From: Ancrocorticia sp047602305
Lineage (GTDB): Bacteria > Actinomycetota > Actinomycetes > Actinomycetales > Actinomycetaceae
Assembly: GCA_047602305.1 (NCBI GenBank)
Contig: JASGHO010000001.1
Location: forward strand, 186,001 to 250,000
Direction of reading: 5' to 3'
Length of the DNA: 64,000 nt
The position numbers were made by a program, and so were the translations under genes. Under the pieces are notes generated by a model. The model saw only the letters and a list, made by a program, of their open reading frames with translations. It ran no database searches and was not told where the DNA came from. Shown here piece by piece: positions 1 to 8,375 of the stretch; positions within the stretch are counted from its first letter, which is position 1; each line of letters opens with the position of its first letter.

Positions 1-366
1 CAGTCGAGGTTCTGTTTCGGTGACGGGCACGAGGATCTTCCACGCGTGGGTTCCGGTGGCCTGGCGTGTCAGTGGAACGACGGTGCGGCCGTTGACGCGG
101 CGCGGGCGGAGTCTGATGCGTGGGTCGCCGGTTTCGGGTGCGCCGACGAGGTCATCCAAGGGGACGCCGTAGATTCGTGCCAGGGGGAGAAGCAGTTCCA
201 GACTGGCCTTGCGCTGACCAGTTTCGAGCCGTGACAGGGTGCTGGTGGAGAAGCTGGTAAGGCGTGAGATGTCGGCGAGCGTGTAGCCACGCCGCTCGCG
301 CAGGGCCTGTATGCGTGGACCGACGCCGTCCAGGGCAGCCGCGATCTCCGGATCGTTGTGAGCCAT
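1..366 (-). CDS. XRE-family HTH regulator with C-terminal cupin-like region (partial)
   Basis: The gene reads leftwards off the window edge; 122 residues are visible. Residues about 15-72 form an XRE/Cro-type helix-turn-helix (IQALRERRGYTLADISRLT, then STSTLSRLETGQRKAS, then LARIYGVPLDDLVG). From about residue 85 the chain enters a beta-rich stretch that, in proteins of this layout, starts a small-molecule-binding cupin; that part lies outside the window. The ATG at 366 is the natural start because the HTH begins 15 residues later. It is divergent from the MFS exporter at 444 with only 77 bp between them, so it probably regulates that exporter. The ligand is unknown. Confidence 0.8.
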   Translation of the reverse strand, partial: MAHNDPEIAAALDGVGPRIQALRERRGYTLADISRLTSFSTSTLSRLETGQRKASLELLLPLARIYGVPLDDLVGAPETGDPRIRLRPRRVNGRTVVPLTRQATGTHAWKILVPVTETEPRL

Positions 367-398
367 GTACCCATTGCAGCAATTCGTCCCGTTTTTAG

Positions 399-410
399 CA
401 AGAGTACTTG
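399..410. promoter_or_regulatory. small palindrome between XRE regulator and MFS gene
   Basis: CAAGAGTACTTG is a 4+4 palindrome (CAAG-N4-CTTG) in the 77-bp divergent intergenic region. Its position suits an operator for the XRE protein. A palindrome this short can occur by chance, so this is a candidate only. Confidence 0.25.
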
Positions 411-443
411 TTGTGGCGAAGGCTGCTCCGGCATCGTGGAAAC

Positions 444-1724
444 ATGTCACAAGCTGAGAAAATGGACTCACCAGAAGAACGCCACGTGGGGCGCATCGTT
501 GCAGTTTTGGCAATGTGCATGGCCTCGGCGCAGCTCGGGACAAGTGCGGTCAACGCCGCGCTTCCCGACATGGCAAGCTGGGCGGGAGATGCGGCGCAGG
601 CGCAATGGGCCGTGGTCTCCTACCTTCTTACGCTCACCTCCGGGAGTCTCGTTGTGGGATATCTGGGGGACCTGCTGGGGCGGGGACGGGTGCTCGCAGG
701 AGGGCTTCTACTGTTCGTTATGGCGAGCGTGATCTGTGCTCTCGCTCCGAGTATGTGGATTCTGATTGCGGGCCGTCTCCTGCAAGGTGTGGGCGCAGCT
801 GCGATGACGGCACTGCCACTGGCCTTGGTGCGGGACACGGTACCCGCTGGGCGTGCCGGGACCGCCATGGGAGCGTTGGGTACCGCGGCGGCCGTGGGCA
901 CGGCGTCCGGTCCCGCGCTCGGTGGTCTGCTCCTGGGAGTTTGGGGGTGGCCCGCAATCTTTTGGGCGATGCTTCCCTTGCCGGTGCTGGTTCTTGCGGT
1001 CTTGTCCGGAATGCGTGTGCTAGCGACTGGGCGGACCAGGTCGGACATCATGGTGGCGACGGAGCTGGGAGATCCCGCAAAATCGGCGCAATCTCCAACT
1101 CGCAACCGCGTGATGATCGGCAACCGCGTGATGATCGGTGCGGTGACGCTGAATCTCCTTGTCAGCGCGATCATGATGAGCACCCTGGTGGTGGGCCCGT
1201 TCTACCTGACTGGCGCCCTGGGCCTGGGGAGTGCAGCAATGGGCGTGGCGATGGCGGCCGGTCCACTCACCTCGGTGTGCGTTGGCGTGCTGGCGGGCCG
1301 CTTTGTGGACCGCGGTGAGCCCGCGCGGCTGGTGGCCTTCGGGCTCGTCTTCATGGCCGTGGCTGCCGCGGCGTTGGCCTTCCTCCCGCCGCTGCTCGGA
1401 TTGCCCGGGTACCTCACCGGAACCGTGCTCCTTGCGCCCGGTTACCAGCTCTTCATGGCCGCCAATAACACGCACGTGATGCAGAGCGTGCCGGCGGCCC
1501 GCCGCGGTACCGCGGCGGGCCTGCTTGGTCTCTCACGCAGCATTGGGCAAGTCACCGGTGCATCGCTGCTGGCGTGGCTCTTCGCCCTCGCCGCGGGAGG
1601 CCTGGTTGAGACTCCCTACACCGATCTCGACGCCGGCCTTCGCATCGTCTTTGGCCTGCTGGCCGTGATCCTCGTGGCGGCGGCGTTGGCATCTAGACAC
1701 GGAGATCGCGCCAATAGGCCGTGA
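444..1724 (+). CDS. MFS transporter (drug:H+ antiporter type)
   Basis: A 426-residue integral membrane protein of the major facilitator superfamily, predicted proton-driven export. The N-terminal half has the DHA-type signatures: a first helix with GTSAVNAALPDM, the loop 2-3 motif GYLGDLLGRGRVL (motif A, GxLaDrxGrkxxl type) and GRLLQGVGAAAMTALPLAL (motif B region). The C-terminal half repeats the fold (LAGRFVDRGEPARL). About 12 hydrophobic segments fit the family. The ATG at 444 is preferred over the upstream in-frame codon at 408 because residues 1-12 of the longer frame are basic and unlike the family; ATG 465 is also possible. A perfect in-frame 18-bp tandem duplication lies in the central loop. 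The substrate cannot be told; the adjacent XRE gene suggests inducible export. Confidence 0.85.
   Translation: MSQAEKMDSPEERHVGRIVAVLAMCMASAQLGTSAVNAALPDMASWAGDAAQAQWAVVSYLLTLTSGSLVVGYLGDLLGRGRVLAGGLLLFVMASVICALAPSMWILIAGRLLQGVGAAAMTALPLALVRDTVPAGRAGTAMGALGTAAAVGTASGPALGGLLLGVWGWPAIFWAMLPLPVLVLAVLSGMRVLATGRTRSDIMVATELGDPAKSAQSPTRNRVMIGNRVMIGAVTLNLLVSAIMMSTLVVGPFYLTGALGLGSAAMGVAMAAGPLTSVCVGVLAGRFVDRGEPARLVAFGLVFMAVAAAALAFLPPLLGLPGYLTGTVLLAPGYQLFMAANNTHVMQSVPAARRGTAAGLLGLSRSIGQVTGASLLAWLFALAAGGLVETPYTDLDAGLRIVFGLLAVILVAAALASRHGDRANRP
1103..1138 (+). repeat. 18-bp in-frame tandem duplication inside the MFS gene
   Basis: CAACCGCGTGATGATCGG occurs twice in direct succession (1103-1120 and 1121-1138), duplicating the residues NRVMIG. 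It falls in the central cytoplasmic loop just before the seventh transmembrane segment, so the frame and probably the fold survive. Perfect identity suggests a recent slippage event. Confidence 0.9.
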
Positions 1725-1741
1725 CCTATCGGCGCCACCTC

Positions 1742-2833
1742 TTACCCGCGCAGTGCCGCGTAGGCCTCAGCCACCGGCTGGTTGACGATCTTCCCAGCCT
1801 GGGTGTTAACACCCTTTGCGAGCGCGGGATCGTTCTCGATGGCCTGCTGCGGGCCCAAATCAGCGATCTCCAACGCGTAGGGTAGCGTGGCGTTGGTCAG
1901 CGCGATCGTGGAGGTGCGGGGCACCGAACCGGGCATGTTTGCCACGCAGTAGAAGTTCGAGTTATGCACTCGGAACGTCGGGTCGGAGTGGGTGGTGGGC
2001 CGCGAATCCTCGAAACATCCGCCCTGATCGATAGCGATATCCACCAGCACCGATCCCGGTTTCATCGTAGCCACCATCTCGTTGGTCACCAGCTTGGGCG
2101 CGGCGCCTCCGGGAACGAGAACTGCTCCGACGACGACGTCCGCTTCCGCCACCTGCTCGGCCACCGCGTAGGGCGAGGAACGGAGGGTGGTGACTTGGCC
2201 GTTGAACTCGGCGTCGAGCTGACGCAGGCGGGGGAGTGAGATGTCGAGGATGGTGACCTTGGCACCCATCCCGAGAGCCACGCGTGCGGCGTACTCACCG
2301 GCTGTGCCGCCGCCGATCACCACGAACTTTCCCTTCGGGGTGCCGGGGACTCCGCCAAGAAGCAGACCACGGCCGCCGTTGGAGCTCATCAGCTGCATAG
2401 CGCCAACTTGAGCGGCGAGGCTTCCTGCCACTTCGGACATCGGGGTGAGGAGGGGGAGTGAGCGGTCCTGCAGCTGCACCGTCTCGTAAGCGATTCCGAG
2501 TGTCTTGTGCTCAACGAGCGCTTCGACGAGGTCAGGGTCTGCTGCAAGATGCAGGTAGGTGAAGAGGGTGAGGTCCTCGCGCAGGTACCCGTACTCGGAA
2601 GCGATGGGCTCCTTGACTTTGAGCACGAGCTCGGCGGACCAGGCTGTGGCGGCGTCGTTGACGATGTGTGCGCCAGCGGCTGCATACTCGGCATCGGGGA
2701 AGGAGCTTCCTTCGCCTGCACCGGCCTGGACGATCACCTCGTGGCCGTGGGCGACCAGTTCGGCCACGCCCGCAGGGGTTGCGGCAACGCGATTCTCGTT
2801 GTTCTTGATTTCAGTGGGAATGCCGATCAGCAT
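1742..2833 (-). CDS. ald: alanine dehydrogenase
   Basis: Catalyses reversible NAD-dependent deamination of L-alanine to pyruvate and ammonia in the cytoplasm. The start MLIGIPTEIKNNENRVA and the motif TPAGVAELVAHGHEV are typical of the Ald/PntA N-terminal domain; the Rossmann glycines appear as VVIGGGTAGEYAAR, and SVLVDIAIDQGGCFEDS is the conserved active-site segment. The length of 363 residues is close to the usual ~370. The ATG at 2833 has GAGGAGG 6 bases upstream; a longer in-frame extension to 2878 lacks such a site. It stands alone, divergent from the sdh operon. PntA at 50.4 kb is a paralogous fold; Ald is recognised by its shorter length and lack of membrane segments. Confidence 0.95.
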   Translation of the reverse strand: MLIGIPTEIKNNENRVAATPAGVAELVAHGHEVIVQAGAGEGSSFPDAEYAAAGAHIVNDAATAWSAELVLKVKEPIASEYGYLREDLTLFTYLHLAADPDLVEALVEHKTLGIAYETVQLQDRSLPLLTPMSEVAGSLAAQVGAMQLMSSNGGRGLLLGGVPGTPKGKFVVIGGGTAGEYAARVALGMGAKVTILDISLPRLRQLDAEFNGQVTTLRSSPYAVAEQVAEADVVVGAVLVPGGAAPKLVTNEMVATMKPGSVLVDIAIDQGGCFEDSRPTTHSDPTFRVHNSNFYCVANMPGSVPRTSTIALTNATLPYALEIADLGPQQAIENDPALAKGVNTQAGKIVNQPVAEAYAALRG

Positions 2834-3176
2834 GGGTCCTCCTCGTGTGGCAGCGTCGGTGCTGGCACATGTGTACACGGGACGTTTACCCGATGAAGTA
2901 TTTCATGGTCAGACCAGTTTCCGCACGATTTTCCACCAGAATGAAAACCTGAGAAAAGGCTGAGAACTAGGCTATCGGCTACCGTGAAAAATACTGCTGG
3001 ACGCCGCAATGCGTGGTGATACGACGCCGTCGTCGTCACTTCTTTTGCCCATCAGACCGGGAGTTTCAAGCGGTCGCGAAAACCTCGCTCGAAGCGGCTA
3101 TTTCACAAGGGGACACTTACTTAATTCGGGCCCTCTGACAAGGCGCTTTGGGACTAAAGTACGAACGTAACGCCAT

Positions 3177-3206
3177 TTGTGACTCAGGCTCCACAATAGC
3201 TATGTT
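3177..3206 (+). promoter_or_regulatory. candidate promoter of sdhCAB in the 440-bp ald-sdhC gap
   Basis: TTGTGA (3177-3182) and TATGTT (3201-3206) are separated by 18 bp and could be the -35 and -10 of the sdh operon, leaving a leader of about 60 bases before ATG 3274. The remainder of 2834-3273 shows no convincing ORF, hairpin terminator or riboswitch; the ald promoter should also lie there but I cannot place it. Confidence 0.35.
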
Positions 3207-3273
3207 GTTCGCGCCCTTCCAACGGGAAAGTCACAGTAGATATGAAGTAGCCTCATGAAAGAGGAGGACACCG

Positions 3274-3993
3274 ATGTCAACAACGACACAAACATCGCCG
3301 CCGCGTCCAGCAACTTGGATGCTCAAGGTGGCCATGGCAATTTCTGGCTCGATCCTAGTGGCTTTCGTGCTGATTCATCTATTCGGAAACCTGAAGGTCT
3401 ACACCGGAGCAGAGCATTTTAACGATTACGCAGAGTGGCTACGCGTAGCCTTCGCGCCCTTCATCCCCGAAGGACTCGTACTTCTGCTGTTCCGCATCGT
3501 GATTGGAAGCTCGTTCCTGGTTCACATCGTCGCGGGAGTGATGCTGTGGGCTCGTGCACGCAAGGCTCGCGGACCACACCGCGCATCGATCAAGGCCGCT
3601 CGGACTGGCATCCAGTCCTTCTCGGCTCGTCTGATGCCACTCACCGGCGTTTTCTTGGCGATCTTCGTCATCATCCACCTTTTGGATCTGACGATCGGCC
3701 TGCAGCCCGTTGCCACCGCGGCATTTGAGCATCCGCACGGCACGCGCCCCGAGGCCTACGCCAATATGGTTGCCTCATTCTCGCGTCCCTGGATGGCCGC
3801 CATCTACGTGATCGCGATGGCTCTCGTCTCCTTCCACGTGGCTCATGGAATCACCACGGTGGTCCAGGATCTCGGTGCCATGGGATACCGCCTGCGCATG
3901 ATGGCTGCGATCGTCGCAGGTCTTGTCGCTGTGGCTATCCTGCTGGGCAATGCGTCCATCCCGCTCGCGGTGCAGTTTGGAGTCCTATCATGA
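3274..3993 (+). CDS. sdhC: succinate dehydrogenase cytochrome b subunit
   Basis: Membrane anchor of succinate:quinone oxidoreductase (complex II), 239 residues with about five transmembrane helices, matching the single-subunit di-heme b558-type anchor of actinobacteria. Candidate heme-ligand histidines sit within helices (VAFVLIHLFGNLKV, FLVHIVAGVMLW, IFVIIHLLDL, LVSFHVAHGITTV). GAGGAGG lies 6 bases before ATG 3274. The stop overlaps the sdhA start (ATGA), so the anchor and flavoprotein are translationally coupled. Directionality (SQR or fumarate reduction with menaquinone) cannot be settled from sequence alone. Confidence 0.9.
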   Translation: MSTTTQTSPPRPATWMLKVAMAISGSILVAFVLIHLFGNLKVYTGAEHFNDYAEWLRVAFAPFIPEGLVLLLFRIVIGSSFLVHIVAGVMLWARARKARGPHRASIKAARTGIQSFSARLMPLTGVFLAIFVIIHLLDLTIGLQPVATAAFEHPHGTRPEAYANMVASFSRPWMAAIYVIAMALVSFHVAHGITTVVQDLGAMGYRLRMMAAIVAGLVAVAILLGNASIPLAVQFGVLS

Positions 3994-6038
3994 GCAATAT
4001 CTTCCGTAAGAATCCAGCAGAAGAAGCTGCGGCTGAGCAGGCTGGTAAGAAGCCTTTCGTCGCGCCCCGCGTGACGGTCGCCGGTGCCGCCAACGGCACC
4101 GTACTGGACGGCAAGGTGCCCGATGGTGATCCCGCTACCGCGTGGAATCGCCGCCGCGATGCCTACAAGCTGGTGGGTGCGCTGAACAAGCGCAAGTTCA
4201 CCGTCGTCGTCATTGGTACCGGACTTGCCGGTAGCGGTGTCGCCGCAGCACTCGGCGAGCAGGGCTACAACGTCCACTCCGTCACCTTCCACGACGCCCC
4301 GCGCCGCGCTCACTCGATCGCCGCTCAGGGTGGTATCAACGCCTCTCGCGCCCGCAAGGTCGACGGCGACTCCATCTACCGCTTCGTGAAGGACACCGTC
4401 AAGGGCGGTGACTTCCGTGCCCGCGAGGCCGAGGCCTTCCGCCTCGCCGAAGAGTCCGTGCGCGTTATCGACCACATGAACGCCATTGGCGCCCCATTCG
4501 CCCGCGAGTACGGTGGCACGCTCGCCACCCGCTCCTTCGGTGGCGTGCAGGTATCGCGTACGTACTACACCCGTGGCCAGACAGGCCAGCAGCTGCAGCT
4601 CGCAGGAGCTCAGGCGCTGCTGCGCCAGGTCAATCGCGGCACGATCACGCTGCACACCCGCTCCGAGATGCTGGACCTCATCATGGAAGATGGCCGCGCC
4701 CGCGGCGTCGTCATCCGTGACCTGGTCACCGGTGAAGTCAAGGCAATCCCGGCCCACGCTGTTGTTCTCGCGAGCGGCGGCTACGGCTCGGTGTTCTTCC
4801 ACTCCACGCTGGCTCTCAACTCGAACGCCTCGGCTGCTTGGCGTGCACATCGCCACGGCGCCTACATGGCTCATACCAGCATGATCCAGTTCCACCCCAC
4901 CGCTCTTCCGGTGAACTCGAAGTGGCAGTCCAAGACGATTCTCATGTCGGAATCGCTCCGTAACGACGGCCGCATCTGGGTTCCCAAGAAGAAGGGTGAC
5001 GATCGCGATCCGGCGGCAATTCCGGAGAACGAGCGCGATTACTACCTGGAGCGCAAGTACCCCTCCTTCGGCAACCTCTGCCCCCGTGACATCGCCTCCC
5101 GCGCCGCCACCGAGCAGCTCGAAGCCGGACACGGTGTTGGCCCACTGAAGAACTCGGTGTACCTGGACTTCAAGGACGCCATCGCGCGCTTGGGCAAGGA
5201 CACCATCAAGGAGCGCTACGGCAACCTCTTCACCATGTACGAGCACGCCACCGGCGAGGATCCGTACGAGGTTCCCATGCGTATCGCCCCCGGCGCCCAC
5301 TTCACCATGGGCGGCCTGTGGACGGACTTCGACCAGATGAGCTCGATTCCGGGCCTGTTTGTTGGTGGCGAGGCCGGTTGGGCCTACCACGGCGCGAACC
5401 GTCTCGGCGCGAACTCGCTCCTGTCAGCCTGTGTCGACGGCTGGTTCACCCTTCCCTTCTCCGTTCCCAACTACCTCGCGGATCACCTCAACGAGGCGCT
5501 GCCCACTGGCGATTCCCCGTCGGTGAAGGAAGCCCTCGGGCGTGTCCACGCTCGTACCCAGGCGTTGCTTGACGTCAAGGGAACCAAGGGCCCGACCCAG
5601 TTCCATCGTGAACTCGGTGAGATCCTCTACCGCGGCTGTGGCGTGGGACGCTCCAAGGCGGGCCTCATCAAGGCCCGTGACGAGGTGCGTGCACTGCGCG
5701 ACGAGTTCTGGAAGAACGTCTCCGTGCCCGGTGTTGGTTCCCAGGTCAACCAGACCCTTGAGAAGGCCGGCCGCGTGGCCGACTTCCTGGAGCTGGCAGA
5801 ACTGATGTGTGTTGACGCTTTGGATCGCGAAGAGTCCGCGGGTGCTCACTTCCGTGTGGAGCATCAGGACGAAGGCGAAGCCAAGCGTGACGATGAGCAC
5901 TGGACCTTCGTCTCCGCATGGCAGACCGAGAGCCCGGCAGGCTCGGCTCAGGGCGCTGCCGCCCCGCTAACCTTCACCCGACACGTGGAGCCGCTGAGCT
6001 ACTCGGCAGTTCCCATGGCAACGAGGAGCTACAAGTGA
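3990..6038 (+). CDS. sdhA: succinate dehydrogenase/fumarate reductase flavoprotein subunit
   Basis: Catalytic subunit of complex II, 682 residues, interconverting succinate and fumarate on a covalently bound FAD at the cytoplasmic face. Residues 72-95 carry the dinucleotide-binding motif (VVIGTGLAGSGVAAAL), His108 in RRAHSIAAQGGINASR is the expected FAD-linking histidine, and HPTALPVNSKWQ, LMSESLRNDGR and CPRDIASRAATEQ are the substrate/capping motifs with the catalytic arginine. The C-terminal domain is present (the GVGRSKAGL and LELAELMCVDALDREESAGAHFR regions). It has a 4-bp ATGA overlap with sdhC and a 4-bp GTGA overlap with sdhB. Length and motif order match the actinobacterial long form. 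Confidence 0.97.
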   Translation: MSNIFRKNPAEEAAAEQAGKKPFVAPRVTVAGAANGTVLDGKVPDGDPATAWNRRRDAYKLVGALNKRKFTVVVIGTGLAGSGVAAALGEQGYNVHSVTFHDAPRRAHSIAAQGGINASRARKVDGDSIYRFVKDTVKGGDFRAREAEAFRLAEESVRVIDHMNAIGAPFAREYGGTLATRSFGGVQVSRTYYTRGQTGQQLQLAGAQALLRQVNRGTITLHTRSEMLDLIMEDGRARGVVIRDLVTGEVKAIPAHAVVLASGGYGSVFFHSTLALNSNASAAWRAHRHGAYMAHTSMIQFHPTALPVNSKWQSKTILMSESLRNDGRIWVPKKKGDDRDPAAIPENERDYYLERKYPSFGNLCPRDIASRAATEQLEAGHGVGPLKNSVYLDFKDAIARLGKDTIKERYGNLFTMYEHATGEDPYEVPMRIAPGAHFTMGGLWTDFDQMSSIPGLFVGGEAGWAYHGANRLGANSLLSACVDGWFTLPFSVPNYLADHLNEALPTGDSPSVKEALGRVHARTQALLDVKGTKGPTQFHRELGEILYRGCGVGRSKAGLIKARDEVRALRDEFWKNVSVPGVGSQVNQTLEKAGRVADFLELAELMCVDALDREESAGAHFRVEHQDEGEAKRDDEHWTFVSAWQTESPAGSAQGAAAPLTFTRHVEPLSYSAVPMATRSYK

Positions 6039-6787
6039 AACTGACTCTCGAAGTATGGCGCCAGCCCTCGGTCAAGGCTCAGGGAACCTGGGAGCGTCAT
6101 GAGATGGATGGCCTCGAGCCGTCGATGAGTATCCTGGAGATGCTTGATCGTCTCAACGAGGAACTCGTCAACGCTGGCCGCGAGCAGATCTCCTTCGAAT
6201 CCGATTGCCGTGAGGGAATCTGTGGTGCGTGTGGTCTGACGGTCAACGGTGTGCCGCACGGCCCCGAACGCAATACGCCGGCCTGTCACCAGCGCCTGCG
6301 TGGTTTCAAGGACGGCTCGACCGTCCGCCTGGAGCCGCTGCGCTCGGCTTCCTACCCGGTGGTTCGCGATCTCATGGTGGATCGTTCCGCCCTCGATCGG
6401 ATCGCCATCGCCGGTGCTCACGTGGCTATTGATGCGGGTACCGCACCCGATGCGGACACCCAGCCCATCAACCACACCAACGTGGAAACCGCACTCGACT
6501 TCGCCGCCTGCATTGGCTGTGGAGCCTGTGTGGCGGCCTGCCCGAACGGTGCAGCCCACCTCTACCTCGGTGCCAAGCTGACGCATCTCGCGATGCTGCC
6601 GCTGCCCAGCCAGGAGCGCGATCGCCGTGCCAAGTCCATGGTTGCTTCCGCTGAGACCACGTTCGGGCCCTGCTCGAACTACGGCGAATGCGCCCAGGCA
6701 TGCCCGGCTAGCGTTCCGTTGATCGCCGTTGCGGCCGTCAACAAGGAGCGCATGCGCGCAGGCCTCAAGCGTCAGCTCAAGTACTGA
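6035..6787 (+). CDS. sdhB: succinate dehydrogenase iron-sulfur subunit
   Basis: Electron-transfer subunit of complex II, 250 residues. A plant-type [2Fe-2S] site is formed by C58, C63, C66 and C84 (SDCREGICGACGL ... PACHQ). The C-terminal ferredoxin-like half carries CIGCGACVAACP and CSNYGECAQACP for the [4Fe-4S] and [3Fe-4S] clusters. The start is the GTG at 6035 overlapping the sdhA stop, with GAGGAG at 6023-6028; a longer frame reaching back into sdhA is an artefact. It ends the operon and is followed by a strong hairpin. Confidence 0.96.
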   Translation: MKLTLEVWRQPSVKAQGTWERHEMDGLEPSMSILEMLDRLNEELVNAGREQISFESDCREGICGACGLTVNGVPHGPERNTPACHQRLRGFKDGSTVRLEPLRSASYPVVRDLMVDRSALDRIAIAGAHVAIDAGTAPDADTQPINHTNVETALDFAACIGCGACVAACPNGAAHLYLGAKLTHLAMLPLPSQERDRRAKSMVASAETTFGPCSNYGECAQACPASVPLIAVAAVNKERMRAGLKRQLKY

Positions 6788-6831
6788 TCACCATGTCCAT
6801 TTGGCCTTCCCACCACGACGGCTGAATACAG

Positions 6832-6877
6832 TGCGGTGTGCCCCCTGCCGGAAGATCCCGGCAGGGGGCACACCGCA
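6832..6877 (+). terminator. 19-bp perfect hairpin after sdhB
   Basis: Arms 6832-6850 and 6859-6877 are perfectly complementary, with an 8-base loop. No U-tract follows, which is common for actinobacterial intrinsic terminators. It closes sdhCAB about 45 bases after the stop. Confidence 0.75.
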
Positions 6878-6991
6878 TCATCATAGAGATCATGCCGGTA
6901 GTACCGGCTTCACCACCGCAATCTCTCGGTTGTGGTGAACACATAATGAAAAATGCTCACGCGAGAGCCTTGAAGATGTCAGAGTTAGCAC

Positions 6992-8083
6992 ATGCGCGTC
7001 ACTGAGATTCCCATTCCCTCCTTTCCCGGCGATGACCCTCTCGGACAGTTCGAGGCCGTCGAAGAACTCAACCGCGCACGCTACGACGAGGGCCTCGCCG
7101 GGCGTTCGACGTTGCGGACGGCCCGAGAGATCTCCGCGTCCTATTCGCGCCGAGCCATCTATACGCGGCACTACTACCTCCTCAGCAATCCCGAGGACCG
7201 CAACTTCGATGCTCCGATCGCCATGATCGGCCCGGGCCACCCCGCCAAGATCCTCGGCTACGGATATCTCCGCTTGCCACAGCAGCAGAAGGAGCGTGAG
7301 GAAGCGTGGATCGACGTCGTCGTCCATCCCGAAAGCTGGGGGCGCGAATACGGGAGCTTTCTCCTCGGTGAGGTGACGCGCGAGGCCCGGAACAAGGCGG
7401 CGAAGCGGCTCACCTGCCGCGTCTACAAGCCGATGGAGGATTCCGCCCTCTCGACTCTTGACCTGCTGGAGTCTGTGCCGGCACGATTCCTGCTTGCGAA
7501 CGGGTTTTCACTCAACAGCGTCTACGAGGAGTACGCATGGGACGTCACGAATCATGACGAGTTGCGTGAACGACTGGCGCCGCTGAGCCAAGTTCCCGGC
7601 TACCGGCTCGTCTCGTGGGAGGGACGATCGCCCAAGGAACTGCTGCCCGGTATTGCGGCACTGCGACGCCGCTACAAGATGGACGAGCAGCAGGCCGCCT
7701 TCGACCAGTCCCGGACGGAGTACTGGACTGTGGAGTCACTGGAACGGGAGGACGAATACAACGTGGCCGGTGGCTCGCCGGTATTCACGACGGCGGCCGT
7801 GGACCCCAACGGAGAGGTGGTCGGCTTCACCTCACTCATCTCCCACGTGGACTCGCCGGCGCGACTGCTTCAGTCGGGGACGGTGGTGCGCATTGATGCG
7901 CGCGGCAAGGGTTTGGGAATGGCGATGAAGGCAACCAACATCCTCTCGGTGATTGGCAATCATCCAAACGTGCGCGAAGTGACCACGGGGATTGATCCCG
8001 TCAACGTCATGCTTATCGAGGTCAACTCGCGGCTCGGATTTCAACCCGTGGGCATGCAGGGAGAATTCTCGAAGTCTATCTAA
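6992..8083 (+). CDS. protein with two GNAT acetyltransferase domains
   Basis: A 363-residue cytoplasmic protein built of two GNAT folds. The C-terminal domain has a clear acetyl-CoA pyrophosphate motif A (VVRIDARGKGLGMAMKA, about residues 295-311) followed by the usual N and GF elements (NVMLIEVNSRLGFQPVG). The N-terminal domain has IDVVVHPESWGREYGS at about 108-123, a more degenerate motif A. Tandem GNAT arrangements are known in actinobacteria (for example mycothiol synthase MshD), but this protein lacks specific MshD features I could point to, so the substrate is unknown. It is flanked by strong hairpins on both sides, so it is probably monocistronic. The ATG at 6992 has only a weak ribosome-binding site. 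Confidence 0.7.
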   Translation: MRVTEIPIPSFPGDDPLGQFEAVEELNRARYDEGLAGRSTLRTAREISASYSRRAIYTRHYYLLSNPEDRNFDAPIAMIGPGHPAKILGYGYLRLPQQQKEREEAWIDVVVHPESWGREYGSFLLGEVTREARNKAAKRLTCRVYKPMEDSALSTLDLLESVPARFLLANGFSLNSVYEEYAWDVTNHDELRERLAPLSQVPGYRLVSWEGRSPKELLPGIAALRRRYKMDEQQAAFDQSRTEYWTVESLEREDEYNVAGGSPVFTTAAVDPNGEVVGFTSLISHVDSPARLLQSGTVVRIDARGKGLGMAMKATNILSVIGNHPNVREVTTGIDPVNVMLIEVNSRLGFQPVGMQGEFSKSI

Positions 8084-8184
8084 GCGGCCTCGTTTCTCTT
8101 GGATGGCGGGGTTGTACCGTCGAGCCTCGCTTATTCGTGGGTGCGTGGTTTCATAAGTGCCCGTCAACATAACCGCCGACATCT

Positions 8185-8236
8185 GCCCTTAGCGTTGGGT
8201 ATCGCCGTTATAGAGGCGATACCCAACGCTAAGGGC
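8185..8236. terminator. 22-bp perfect inverted repeat downstream of the GNAT gene
   Basis: Arms 8185-8206 and 8215-8236 pair perfectly around an 8-base loop. It lies 100 bases after the GNAT stop and would terminate transcription into rocD. There is no T-run on either side. I see nothing else in 8084-8375 beyond the expected rocD promoter region. Confidence 0.6.
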
Positions 8237-8375
8237 GGTTCTCGATGAGCAAGACGCCCGTACTAACCACGCACCACGTCGTTGACCGCTGTGGTGTATC
8301 GGCAACCTACGCGATAGCCCGTGTGTTGACGGGCAAAGCGCGGAAAACTGGAGCCGTTCCGGGATAGACTGAGGC

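Noticed and set aside
3178..3196. CRP/GlxR-like site TGTGACTCAGGCTCCACA before sdhC
   Set aside because: The spacer and right half (TCCACA) deviate from TGTGA-N6-TCACA; too weak to call.
3843..5390. Long minus-strand ORF opposite sdhA (and similarly 25513-28575 opposite leuS)
   Set aside because: Antisense shadows of strongly conserved genes, produced by GC-rich third positions; composition is low-complexity His/Gly/Val-rich.
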